From: Paraphysomonas bandaiensis
Lineage: Eukaryota > Chrysophyceae
DNA: 64,000 bases
Assembly (NCBI GenBank): GCA_965644295.1
Contig: CBFFRP010000218.1
Location: forward strand, 248,001-312,000
Reading direction: 5' to 3'
Below, piece by piece: positions 9,563-19,504 of this stretch. Made by a program: the position numbers and the translations under genes. The notes under the pieces were generated by a model, which was not told the DNA's origin, did not search any database, and saw only the letters and a list, made by a program, of their open reading frames with translations. The first letter of the stretch is position 1, and the number at the start of each line of letters is the position of its first letter.

Positions 9563-10924
9563 TTAGGCAGATTCAAGTGTCAAATCATCCCGAGATCCCC
9601 CGGAAGGTAGCACTGACTGAGAACCAGAGGCTGGTTGAGCACCAGAAACTGGATGAGAACCGGGAGTTGGTTGAGCACCAGAAACTGGATAGGAACCAGG
9701 AATTGGTTGAGCAGCAGAAACTGGATAGGAACCAGGAATTGGTTGAGCACCAGAAACTGGATAGGAACCAGGAGTTGGTTGAGCACCAGAAACTGGATAG
9801 GAACCAGGAGTTGGTTGAGCACCAGAAACGGGATGAGACCCGGGAGTTGGTTGAGCACCAGCAGGCTGCCATGTAAATTGTGTAGGCTGTTGCTGCGCAT
9901 AAGCAGGATGCAGAGACTGGTTCTGTCCATAAGAAAGTTGTAGCGGCTGACCATACATCTGTTGCACAGGAACATACATATATGATTGCTGGGGTTGTCC
10001 CATTGAAGTTGGATGAACCATACCAGAGGGTAAAGCAGCCATGTTATTTCCACTCCCTGGCCCTATATGTTGGGTTGAGGGAGAAGGCAAAATTTCAGTA
10101 GAGGTATTTGGACATGGATATGTCTTGTTAGCAGCATGCAATGCAGTAGTGGGAGTCGGCTGCGGTGCTGTAGGGGTATCATCACTCTTGCCGGTCTTTT
10201 CCGTTGGGTTCACTTTTGGATATTTGACTAATAAGTGAGATACTAGACCCCATTGTAGCTCAATGGATAGTACAGCGAGAGCACATAGACAAAAAATAAT
10301 GAAGCATACAGCAGCTTCATTGAGCTGCGAGCAATAGTAGGCAGAACATAACGAAAGTTGGATAATAAGCAGCAGTACAAGAAAGGAAGAAGCAATCGCG
10401 GTGTATTTTGTCAGTTCAGTTTTCTCGGTAGGGAGCCAGGAGGGAATCACATTTCTTCTGTAGACATAAGTAGTAATGAAGGTGCAAATGAGAATAAAAG
10501 ATACAAGCGCGACAGACAAAGTAAAGGCGCTATACTCTTCCACAGTGGAATTAACTTCCAAATAATCACTGTCACTTCCAAAATCTAAGGGACATACATC
10601 ATTAGTATCTATAGATTCTTTAATGCAAATGTTTTGATTCGCATTTACTCTCAAACAACATCCATTGCATCCTGGATTATAATTGTCACAAGTGGAATAC
10701 GGTGAGTCAGGATTTGAGCAAAACTGCATAGCAGAATCGGTCATACATATCTTTCCAGTGTAGTATAACGATCCGGAGTATGCGTTATAGATGTCCGGAT
10801 CAATAGTCACGCATCTGGTGCATAAGTTTGTTACAACTGTACTGCAGCTACCACCGTATGATGTTGTGGTAGCGCATTTTTTACATGAATATATATTCAA
10901 GTTGGTTACTGAGCAATCAGACAT
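9563..10924 (-). CDS. Cys-rich three-transmembrane protein with Pro-rich repeat tail
   Basis: A 453-residue protein from an ATG at 10924, with no intron needed. Residues 1-125 hold about 20 cysteines, many in CxxC or CC pairs, suggesting a disulfide- or metal-stabilised domain. Three hydrophobic segments follow (about 132-155, 174-196, 203-225). The rest is a Gln/Pro-rich low-complexity tail with seven copies of a 12-residue unit like GAQPTPGSYPVS at about 362-445, encoded by a 36-bp coding minisatellite. I recognise no family. It is divergent from the Pro/Gly repeat gene at 21770-23020, with the recombinase array between their 5' ends. No clear signal peptide is seen. Confidence 0.7.
   Translation of the reverse strand: MSDCSVTNLNIYSCKKCATTTSYGGSCSTVVTNLCTRCVTIDPDIYNAYSGSLYYTGKICMTDSAMQFCSNPDSPYSTCDNYNPGCNGCCLRVNANQNICIKESIDTNDVCPLDFGSDSDYLEVNSTVEEYSAFTLSVALVSFILICTFITTYVYRRNVIPSWLPTEKTELTKYTAIASSFLVLLLIIQLSLCSAYYCSQLNEAAVCFIIFCLCALAVLSIELQWGLVSHLLVKYPKVNPTEKTGKSDDTPTAPQPTPTTALHAANKTYPCPNTSTEILPSPSTQHIGPGSGNNMAALPSGMVHPTSMGQPQQSYMYVPVQQMYGQPLQLSYGQNQSLHPAYAQQQPTQFTWQPAGAQPTPGSHPVSGAQPTPGSYPVSGAQPTPGSYPVSGAQPIPGSYPVSAAQPIPGSYPVSGAQPTPGSHPVSGAQPASGSQSVLPSGGSRDDLTLESA
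9600..9865 (-). repeat. 36-bp coding minisatellite
   Basis: Seven tandem 36-bp units encode a 12-residue Pro/Gly/Ser-rich repeat within the gene at 9563-10924. Units differ by few bases, so copy number is probably variable. Confidence 0.9.
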
Positions 10925-11350
10925 CGTCTACACCTCTCCGCGTAAGAAATTTCGTACCTATGTCAGCAAGTTGTACTTTAATGGATGTATCCAATGCAAC
11001 ACATACATACATACATACATAAGTGCATCATGACAATTCCACTAGTAAAGCAGATATTGATTCCCCACTCACTGCAACGAATCTTGAAGAGTCTAAAAAA
11101 AATCTCCATTCTCCAACTGCAAAACCAGGAAACTACGTAGACAAATACGTACTTGGATCGAAAATACAAAACTGATACTACAGATCAAACACTCACGGAT
11201 CCAGTTCGCCCGTTGTCCTCCGTTCAAACTAGGCAAAAGACAAGTCTCTTTGCAGCACTAGAATTCATTTCCAAAAAATAAGATCATACGGGCTGGCTAT
11301 ATTCAGTTTTGATTAAATCCACCTATTTTTGATCACTGAATTTTTTCAGA
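10925..11350. other. Upstream region of the Cys-rich gene, left flank of the array
   Basis: No gene is seen. It contains a short CATA microsatellite (about 10999-11020). A roughly 20-bp stretch at 11110-11132, CTCCAACTGC...CCAGGAAA, recurs inverted in the right flank at about 21520-21543. It ends with the 8-bp arm CTGAATTT (11336-11343) and the direct repeat TTTTCAGA (11343-11350) that borders the array. Confidence 0.6.
11343..11350. repeat. 8-bp direct repeat, left side of array
   Basis: TTTTCAGA borders unit 1; the same 8 bases border unit 3 at 21503-21510. It overlaps the left half of the near-palindromic host site (arm CTGAATTT, 11336-11343). Confidence 0.7.
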
Positions 11351-11911
11351 TTTTTCTAAATGATCAAAAGTATGAAAATCTGTGAAAATTGTATATAGGT
11401 ACGTATTACGTTGTATACAGGTTAGATATATACACGATAGTATACATGGTATACTGCTGTATAGACAATCGTAAACCACGCCTGCACTCATGTATCATAG
11501 TCACATGTAACATACACGCATCTTCATATGCTTATCATACAATAACTAGCACTGAGTTGCACGCCTCTGCTGTCTTATCTATAGAAGAAATGCGGCTTAT
11601 TGAGATTGTATGCTGTGGGTAGATGAGACTGCACATATAGGTTACACTTGAGCTCTCTCTGCAACAGACCTGCCTATATGCGTATATGCGTATATGCCTA
11701 CATGTCTGTATGACATTATGATTATATATGACTATCAATGAAGAGGCGTCTCATTGTATGAATATGGTGGCATTCGTGGTGCTCTTCTTATGAAGTATAG
11801 GTGCAACAACAGACCGCTCAATAACAGACCGGCTGTCTGGTACCTTGTAAGGCACGACTCCAGGACATGAGCACATATCGCGCGTAAACCTCGTTGTCGG
11901 TACTGGTAGGA

Positions 11912-12736
11912 ATCGTCATAGTCTTCCAGTCTTAAGTTCGAATCCCGATGACTGTTTCTTGGGTATTTTGATGATGTGTTCTTGGAGTGATGCCCTTTCC
12001 CTCTTTTGTCGTCGTTTCGTTTGTTTGTGGACTTCTGCATCTGTTGTATGTGTTCCCACGAGTGCTTGCACTCTGCTGCGCAATGTGGTTGGATCCATTG
12101 CATCTGAAGCACTTAACTTCGCGCGAGGCTCTTGTGACTTTGCTGGGCTTGTTGAATTTCTTCTGTTTTCGCTGCCCGTTGTTGTGCTTCTGCTTCTTCG
12201 GTAGACGGGGGTTAAACGGCTGTTTGCCTGTTGAGCTGTAGTTTGCGCTGTCCCGTTTGGTTTCCGTATTTTGTGATAGTAGGGAGCCTACAGTGGAATG
12301 CTCGAATGCTCTCAATCTTCTTATCAGCGTTTTATAATCATCAATTGGGTTCATTTGGAGGTTGATTGCCAGGTCCTTATAGGTCTGGTTCTCATTTGAG
12401 ACCATCCCTTGTCGTATTCTTGAAATAAGGTCTTGTTCAGAGACTTTGTGGCCATGTGTAGCGAGCTTTAATCGCAATTTTTCGACTTCGTCCAGGAATT
12501 GATTGATTGTTTGAGCTTGCTTGATTTTGATTGATTGCAGTTGGCCAATGAGGTCGGTTATCGTATCATTTGAGGTCTTGTCTTTGAAATGCTTTTCGAT
12601 CTCTGACCATGCCCTTTTTCCATCTCCTTCAGGGACTGTTTCGATAATACCCTCTGCTTCCTCGTTTTGGCCAATCACCGCGCTGGATAGAAGTGACCAT
12701 AGGTAATTGTTGCCCTCCTCGAAATACTGCATATTT
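11912..12736 (-). pseudogene. Captured copia gag fragment, unit 1
   Basis: These 825 bp match copia 8056-8880 with no difference that I can see, and keep gag codons for 266 residues. Copia sequence on both sides of this piece is absent. The fragment lacks the gag start and LTR, so it is not an independent gene. It lies just downstream of, and in part inside, the recombinase ORF on the same strand. Confidence 0.95.
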
Positions 12737-14416
12737 CAAATACTTATTATCATTCATTGCATCTTCAAGTGCCCCTATGCGTGTAATGCAGGATTGTCTG
12801 TTCTCTTCATACAAACTTCTGAAGTTTCGAATTTCTCTGGATATAAGAATAATACCGGGTACTCCCTCCGCACTCATGTTTGTGTCTCTACAGTATGCAT
12901 AGCATAGTATTACCTTGTCTTGTAGTGAGTTAAGTAAAGTACAATCTGTGAAAATTGGTTGTCGAAATATTGGATGCTCGGGGTCGTACAAATCTACTAA
13001 CGCACCTCGGTGGTGATGAAATACAATAAGTGCAAACAGAAATCTGATCACTCTTTGAAAGCATTGGGGATAATAATCATAGGAAGGCAATATTTTGTTC
13101 CAACCATATCTTTCCAACTCCATGAGTGTAGATTGGCCAAAATGAGGACATAAAACATCAAACTCATCAGCTGTTAAATTCAACTGCGAAGTCGTACGAC
13201 CTACGAAAGCATCGCCATCGGCTTCCGAAAACATATAACAGTCCTGAGTTCTGCCTACTCCTTGACCAGCCCTCAAGCAAACTTGAGTTCTACTAGGTCC
13301 ATCAAGTTTGGATACTGAAGTTGATTCGGCAAACTTCCGATTGCTATGAGTTCCTATATCTTCCCTTGCGCAACCAAGATCCAATGATTTATCGATTCCA
13401 TTTCTCACTGCATCGACGAGAAGACTGTAATATCTCTTATTTTGATCGTTTCCAGCAAATAAATATTTAGCATCTTCGACACTGGTTCGATGGATACAGA
13501 AAACATATACTGCCAGATCTAATAGAGGACAAATTTCTGGAGCAAAAGGGTTTGCATAAATACGCTTTATATCACTTGTCATAGTCCCTGCTTGATCAGT
13601 TTTGGTGGTTCCAAATTTTATAGTCATAGCGTCATTAGACCAGTCCATATTCGTAGTTATGACATCATCAACATTATCCGATCTACCTATAGTTGAAACG
13701 GATTTTGTAGTAAATAAAGAAGCAAATATTCCCTCGTGCCATGATTGGCCTTTTTTGGTGGGCTTCATTTTCTTGAAATAACGACATATAGCTTTATAGC
13801 CATGTAAATTGAATGCACTTTTCCCTTCTCTTGACTTCATTATGCCATTGCGCTTTTTACTTCCTACATCCCTTTTATAGGTTGCAATGGAAGCACACAA
13901 AGCCATATCCACATCCCCAGGCCATGGGTAGCCGACTTTTCCCATACTTGGACAGTCATATTGGTGCCACCACCGAAGTGCACTCTTGTAATTTTGATAA
14001 GCCTGTGCACTTACGGTTACTTTATCTTTTCCCGGATTCATATCGTATTGACTGTCGACTTCAACGTGATCACTGCTGGTTGCTTCAACTTCACCTTCCG
14101 TGATAATTTCGTCACGTCGTTTCCTTTTATTCCCTCGTTTGGGAAGGTCTTCATCAATAGAGATGGCCGCAAAGAGAAGCTTTGCCACAGCTACGTCAAT
14201 AGGAAGCTTCATTACATAAATGTCTTTAGCTTCTCCAGTGTGCTTGATAGCTTCACCATCCTCATTAGTCACCAGTGCTTCTTTTCGTATATCCTCGTCT
14301 TTGTTTAGTATGTTGGTGAGTACTTTACACTTCGAAAGATACTGTTTTTTCGTCTTTGTGACAACGTTTCTTTCAGCCTGCCCTTGAACAACAAGACTCA
14401 GTCTAGCTCGTTCCAT
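12629..14416 (-). CDS. Crypton-like tyrosine recombinase, unit 1
   Basis: The ORF is 595 residues from an ATG at 14416. The C-terminal half has the tyrosine recombinase catalytic set: Arg245 (in STIGRSDN), Lys272 (in GTTKTDQ), His357-x-x-Arg360 (in THSNRKF) and Tyr394 (in QDCYMF), followed by GDAFVGRTTSQL. The HSxRK, RAGQ...QDxY and GD..VGR patterns match Crypton-type recombinases. The N-terminal half, with a basic stretch PKRGNKRKRR near residue 92, would bind DNA and enter the nucleus. The last 30 or so residues are read from the captured gag fragment in a different frame, so the native C-terminus has been replaced. No intron is needed. Confidence 0.85.
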   Translation of the reverse strand: MERARLSLVVQGQAERNVVTKTKKQYLSKCKVLTNILNKDEDIRKEALVTNEDGEAIKHTGEAKDIYVMKLPIDVAVAKLLFAAISIDEDLPKRGNKRKRRDEIITEGEVEATSSDHVEVDSQYDMNPGKDKVTVSAQAYQNYKSALRWWHQYDCPSMGKVGYPWPGDVDMALCASIATYKRDVGSKKRNGIMKSREGKSAFNLHGYKAICRYFKKMKPTKKGQSWHEGIFASLFTTKSVSTIGRSDNVDDVITTNMDWSNDAMTIKFGTTKTDQAGTMTSDIKRIYANPFAPEICPLLDLAVYVFCIHRTSVEDAKYLFAGNDQNKRYYSLLVDAVRNGIDKSLDLGCAREDIGTHSNRKFAESTSVSKLDGPSRTQVCLRAGQGVGRTQDCYMFSEADGDAFVGRTTSQLNLTADEFDVLCPHFGQSTLMELERYGWNKILPSYDYYPQCFQRVIRFLFALIVFHHHRGALVDLYDPEHPIFRQPIFTDCTLLNSLQDKVILCYAYCRDTNMSAEGVPGIILISREIRNFRSLYEENRQSCITRIGALEDAMNDNKYLKYAVFRGGQQLPMVTSIQRGDWPKRGSRGYYRNSP

Positions 14417-14578
14417 TATATAACACAATTACAGTTAGTTGATGTACATTGAATGTCCAGTCATTATACTATGAGTGTTCTTGTTCTATCACTTCAACAG
14501 TTCCAGTAATATGATGGATTTCTATGCTTAAAAAGTGCACTTTTATACTTAAAATAAGGGTTTTTTAGAGTTTAAGTC

Positions 14579-14693
14579 TGTGTAAATTATTTTTCATACT
14601 TCTACTAATTTCGAAAAATTACACTCGTTTGTTATGAGATCCTGCGAGGGAGCTGAATCGAAACTATCCGAAGTATGAAAAATAATTTACACA
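14579..14693. repeat. 24-bp perfect inverted repeat, unit 1
   Basis: Arms at 14579-14602 and 14670-14693 are perfect reverse complements separated by 67 nt. Each includes the motif TTTTCATACTT that also forms the dyad at the unit junction. The structure lies upstream of the recombinase start and recurs in units 2 and 3. Confidence 0.9.
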
Positions 14694-14716
14694 ACTCCAA
14701 AAAATTGAGGTTTTAA

Positions 14717-14762
14717 TTTTCATACTTCTTCGGGTTTTTCTAAATGATCAAAAGTATGAAAA
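14717..14762. other. Unit 1/unit 2 junction with dyad arm sites (attP-like)
   Basis: The arms TTTTCATACTT (14717-14727) and AAGTATGAAAA (14752-14762) are perfect inverted 11-mers. The dyad centre (14739.5) falls inside TTTTTC (14735-14740), where one unit ends and the next begins. A tyrosine recombinase acting on a circular element would be expected to have such a site. Confidence 0.6.
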
Positions 14763-15295
14763 TCTGTGAAAATTGTATATAGGTACGTATTACGTTGTAT
14801 ACAGGTTAGATATATACACGATAGTATACATGGTATACTGCTGTATAGACAATCGTAAACCACGCCTGCACTCATGTATCATAGTCACATGTAACATACA
14901 CGCATCTTCATATGCTTATCATACAATAACTAGCACTGAGTTGCACGCCTCTGCTGTCTTATCTATAGAAGAAATGCGGCTTATTGAGATTGTATGCTGT
15001 GGGTAGATGAGACTGCACATATAGGTTACACTTGAGCTCTCTCTGCAACAGACCTGCCTATATGCGTATATGCGTATATGCCTACATGTCTGTATGACAT
15101 TATGATTATATATGACTATCAATGAAGAGGCGTCTCATTGTATGAATATGGTGGCATTCGTGGTGCTCTTCTTATGAAGTATAGGTGCAACAACAGACCG
15201 CTCAATAACAGACCGGCTGTCTGGTACCTTGTAAGGCACGACTCCAGGACATGAGCACATATCGCGCGTAAACCTCGTTGTCGGTACTGGTAGGA

Positions 15296-16120
15296 ATCGT
15301 CATAGTCTTCCAGTCTTAAGTTCGAATCCCGATGACTGTTTCTTGGGTATTTTGATGATGTGTTCTTGGAGTGATGCCCTTTCCCTCTTTTGTCGTCGTT
15401 TCGTTTGTTTGTGGACTTCTGCATCTGTTGTATGTGTTCCCACGAGTGCTTGCACTCTGCTGCGCAATGTGGTTGGATCCATTGCATCTGAAGCACTTAA
15501 CTTCGCGCGAGGCTCTTGTGACTTTGCTGGGCTTGTTGAATTTCTTCTGTTTTCGCTGCCCGTTGTTGTGCTTCTGCTTCTTCGGTAGACGGGGGTTAAA
15601 CGGCTGTTTGCCTGTTGAGCTGTAGTTTGCGCTGTCCCGTTTGGTTTCCGTATTTTGTGATAGTAGGGAGCCTACAGTGGAATGCTCGAATGCTCTCAAT
15701 CTTCTTATCAGCGTTTTATAATCATCAATTGGGTTCATTTGGAGGTTGATTGCCAGGTCCTTATAGGTCTGGTTCTCATTTGAGACCATCCCTTGTCGTA
15801 TTCTTGAAATAAGGTCTTGTTCAGAGACTTTGTGGCCATGTGTAGCGAGCTTTAATCGCAATTTTTCGACTTCGTCCAGGAATTGATTGATTGTTTGAGC
15901 TTGCTTGATTTTGATTGATTGCAGTTGGCCAATGAGGTCGGTTATCGTATCATTTGAGGTCTTGTCTTTGAAATGCTTTTCGATCTCTGACCATGCCCTT
16001 TTTCCATCTCCTTCAGGGACTGTTTCGATAATACCCTCTGCTTCCTCGTTTTGGCCAATCACCGCGCTGGATAGAAGTGACCATAGGTAATTGTTGCCCT
16101 CCTCGAAATACTGCATATTT
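15296..16120 (-). pseudogene. Captured copia gag fragment, unit 2
   Basis: The same 825-bp piece as in unit 1, with no difference seen. Confidence 0.95.
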
Positions 16121-17800
16121 CAAATACTTATTATCATTCATTGCATCTTCAAGTGCCCCTATGCGTGTAATGCAGGATTGTCTGTTCTCTTCATACAAAC
16201 TTCTGAAGTTTCGAATTTCTCTGGATATAAGAATAATACCGGGTACTCCCTCCGCACTCATGTTTGTGTCTCTACAGTATGCATAGCATAGTATTACCTT
16301 GTCTTGTAGTGAGTTAAGTAAAGTACAATCTGTGAAAATTGGTTGTCGAAATATTGGATGCTCGGGGTCGTACAAATCTACTAACGCACCTCGGTGGTGA
16401 TGAAATACAATAAGTGCAAACAGAAATCTGATCACTCTTTGAAAGCATTGGGGATAATAATCATAGGAAGGCAATATTTTGTTCCAACCATATCTTTCCA
16501 ACTCCATGAGTGTAGATTGGCCAAAATGAGGACATAAAACATCAAACTCATCAGCTGTTAAATTCAACTGCGAAGTCGTACGACCTACGAAAGCATCGCC
16601 ATCGGCTTCCGAAAACATATAACAGTCCTGAGTTCTGCCTACTCCTTGACCAGCCCTCAAGTAAACTTGAGTTCTACTAGGTCCATCAAGTTTGGATACT
16701 GAAGTTGATTCGGCAAACTTCCGATTGCTATGAGTTCCTATATCTTCCCTTGCGCAACCAAGATCCAATGATTTATCGATTCCATTTCTCACTGCATCGA
16801 CGAGAAGACTGTAATATCTCTTATTTTGATCGTTTCCAGCAAATAAATATTTAGCATCTTCGACACTGGTTCGATGGATACAGAAAACATATACTGCCAG
16901 ATCTAATAGAGGACAAATTTCTGGAGCAAAAGGGTTTGCATAAATACGCTTTATATCACTTGTCATAGTCCCTGCTTGATCAGTTTTGGTGGTTCCAAAT
17001 TTTATAGTCATAGCGTCATTAGACCAGTCCATATTCGTAGTTATGACATCATCAACATTATCCGATCTACCTATAGTTGAAACGGATTTTGTAGTAAATA
17101 AAGAAGCAAATATTCCCTCGTGCCATGATTGGCCTTTTTTGGTGGGCTTCATTTTCTTGAAATAACGACATATAGCTTTATAGCCATGTAAATTGAATGC
17201 ACTTTTCCCTTCTCTTGACTTCATTATGCCATTGCGCTTTTTACTTCCTACATCCCTTTTATAGGTTGCAATGGAAGCACACAAAGCCATATCCACATCC
17301 CCAGGCCATGGGTAGCCGACTTTTCCCATACTTGGACAGTCATATTGGTGCCACCACCGAAGTGCACTCTTGTAATTTTGATAAGCCTGTGCACTTACGG
17401 TTACTTTATCTTTTCCCGGATTCATATCGTATTGACTGTCGACTTCAACGTGATCACTGCTGGTTGCTTCAACTTCACCTTCCGTGATAATTTCGTCACG
17501 TCGTTTCCTTTTATTCCCTCGTTTGGGAAGGTCTTCATCAATAGAGATGGCCGCAAAGAGAAGCTTTGCCACAGCTACGTCAATAGGAAGCTTCATTACA
17601 TAAATGTCTTTAGCTTCTCCAGTGTGCTTGATAGCTTCACCATCCTCATTAGTCACCAGTGCTTCTTTTCGTATATCCTCGTCTTTGTTTAGTATGTTGG
17701 TGAGTACTTTACACTTCGAAAGATACTGTTTTTTCGTCTTTGTGACAACGTTTCTTTCAGCCTGCCCTTGAACAACAAGACTCAGTCTAGCTCGTTCCAT
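16013..17800 (-). CDS. Crypton-like tyrosine recombinase, unit 2
   Basis: Identical to the unit 1 protein except Tyr in place of Cys in TQVCLRAGQ, a few residues before the catalytic Tyr region (base 16662). The catalytic Arg, Lys, HxxR and Tyr are unchanged, and it has the same gag-derived C-terminus. Confidence 0.85.
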   Translation of the reverse strand: MERARLSLVVQGQAERNVVTKTKKQYLSKCKVLTNILNKDEDIRKEALVTNEDGEAIKHTGEAKDIYVMKLPIDVAVAKLLFAAISIDEDLPKRGNKRKRRDEIITEGEVEATSSDHVEVDSQYDMNPGKDKVTVSAQAYQNYKSALRWWHQYDCPSMGKVGYPWPGDVDMALCASIATYKRDVGSKKRNGIMKSREGKSAFNLHGYKAICRYFKKMKPTKKGQSWHEGIFASLFTTKSVSTIGRSDNVDDVITTNMDWSNDAMTIKFGTTKTDQAGTMTSDIKRIYANPFAPEICPLLDLAVYVFCIHRTSVEDAKYLFAGNDQNKRYYSLLVDAVRNGIDKSLDLGCAREDIGTHSNRKFAESTSVSKLDGPSRTQVYLRAGQGVGRTQDCYMFSEADGDAFVGRTTSQLNLTADEFDVLCPHFGQSTLMELERYGWNKILPSYDYYPQCFQRVIRFLFALIVFHHHRGALVDLYDPEHPIFRQPIFTDCTLLNSLQDKVILCYAYCRDTNMSAEGVPGIILISREIRNFRSLYEENRQSCITRIGALEDAMNDNKYLKYAVFRGGQQLPMVTSIQRGDWPKRGSRGYYRNSP

Positions 17801-17962
17801 TATATAACACAATTACAGTTAGTTGATGTACATTGAATGTCCAGTCATTATACTATGAGTGTTCTTGTTCTATCACTTCAACAGTTCCAGTAATATGATG
17901 GATTTCTATGCTTAAAAAGTGCACTTTTATACTTAAAATAAGGGTTTTTTAGAGTTTAAGTC

Positions 17963-18077
17963 TGTGTAAATTATTTTTCATACTTCTACTAATTTCGAAA
18001 AATTACACTCGTTTGTTATGAGATCCTGCGAGGGAGCTGAATCGAAACTATCCGAAGTATGAAAAATAATTTACACA
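17963..18077. repeat. 24-bp perfect inverted repeat, unit 2
   Basis: Arms at 17963-17986 and 18054-18077, equivalent to the inverted repeat of unit 1. Confidence 0.9.
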
Positions 18078-18100
18078 ACTCCAAAAAATTGAGGTTTTAA

Positions 18101-18146
18101 TTTTCATACTTCTTCGGGTTTTTCTAAATGATCAAAAGTATGAAAA
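18101..18146. other. Unit 2/unit 3 junction with dyad arm sites (attP-like)
   Basis: Arms at 18101-18111 and 18136-18146 flank the TTTTTC core at 18119-18124, identical to the first internal junction. Confidence 0.6.
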
Positions 18147-18679
18147 TCTGTGAAAATTGTATATAGGTACGTATTACGTTGTATACAGGTTAGATATATA
18201 CACGATAGTATACATGGTATACTGCTGTATAGACAATCGTAAACCACGCCTGCACTCATGTATCATAGTCACATGTAACATACACGCATCTTCATATGCT
18301 TATCATACAATAACTAGCACTGAGTTGCACGCCTCTGCTGTCTTATCTATAGAAGAAATGCGGCTTATTGAGATTGTATGCTGTGGGTAGATGAGACTGC
18401 ACATATAGGTTACACTTGAGCTCTCTCTGCAACAGACCTGCCTATATGCGTATATGCGTATATGCCTACATGTCTGTATGACATTATGATTATATATGAC
18501 TATCAATGAAGAGGCGCCTCATTGTATGAATATGGTGGCATTCGTGGTGCTCTTCTTATGAAGTATAGGTGCAACAACAGACCGCTCAATAACAGACCGG
18601 CTGTCTGGTACCTTGTAAGGCACGACTCCAGGACATGAGCACATATCGCGCGTAAACCTCGTTGTCGGTACTGGTAGGA

Positions 18680-19504
18680 ATCGTCATAGTCTTCCAGTCT
18701 TAAGTTCGAATCCCGATGACTGTTTCTTGGGTATTTTGATGATGTGTTCTTGGAGTGATGCCCTTTCCCTCTTTTGTCGTCGTTTCGTTTGTTTGTGGAC
18801 TTCTGCATCTGTTGTATGTGTTCCCACGAGTGCTTGCACTCTGCTGCGCAATGTGGTTGGATCCATTGCATCTGAAGCACTTAACTTCGCGCGAGGCTCT
18901 TGTGACTTTGCTGGGCTTGTTGAATTTCTTCTGTTTTCGCTGCCCGTTGTTGTGCTTCTGCTTCTTCGGTAGACGGGGGTTAAACGGCTGTTTGCCTGTT
19001 GAGCTGTAGTTTGCGCTGTCCCGTTTGGTTTCCGTATTTTGTGATAGTAGGGAGCCTACAGTGGAATGCTCGAATGCTCTCAATCTTCTTATCAGCGTTT
19101 TATAATCATCAATTGGGTTCATTTGGAGGTTGATTGCCAGGTCCTTATAGGTCTGGTTCTCATTTGAGACCATCCCTTGTCGTATTCTTGAAATAAGGTC
19201 TTGTTCAGAGACTTTGTGGCCATGTGTAGCGAGCTTTAATCGCAATTTTTCGACTTCGTCCAGGAATTGATTGATTGTTTGAGCTTGCTTGATTTTGATT
19301 GATTGCAGTTGGCCAATGAGGTCGGTTATCGTATCATTTGAGGTCTTGTCTTTGAAATGCTTTTCGATCTCTGACCATGCCCTTTTTCCATCTCCTTCAG
19401 GGACTGTTTCGATAATACCCTCTGCTTCCTCGTTTTGGCCAATCACCGCGCTGGATAGAAGTGACCATAGGTAATTGTTGCCCTCCTCGAAATACTGCAT
19501 ATTT
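18680..19504 (-). pseudogene. Captured copia gag fragment, unit 3
   Basis: The same 825-bp piece as in units 1 and 2. Confidence 0.95.

Noticed and set aside
9577-9943. Plus-strand ORFs (about 100 codons) over the 36-bp repeat
   Set aside because: Shadow frames of the Pro-rich minisatellite in the minus-strand gene.
11932-12732. 266-codon gag-frame ORF in each array unit as a separate gene
   Set aside because: It is an internal fragment of copia gag without its own start region or LTR; treated as a captured pseudogene fragment.
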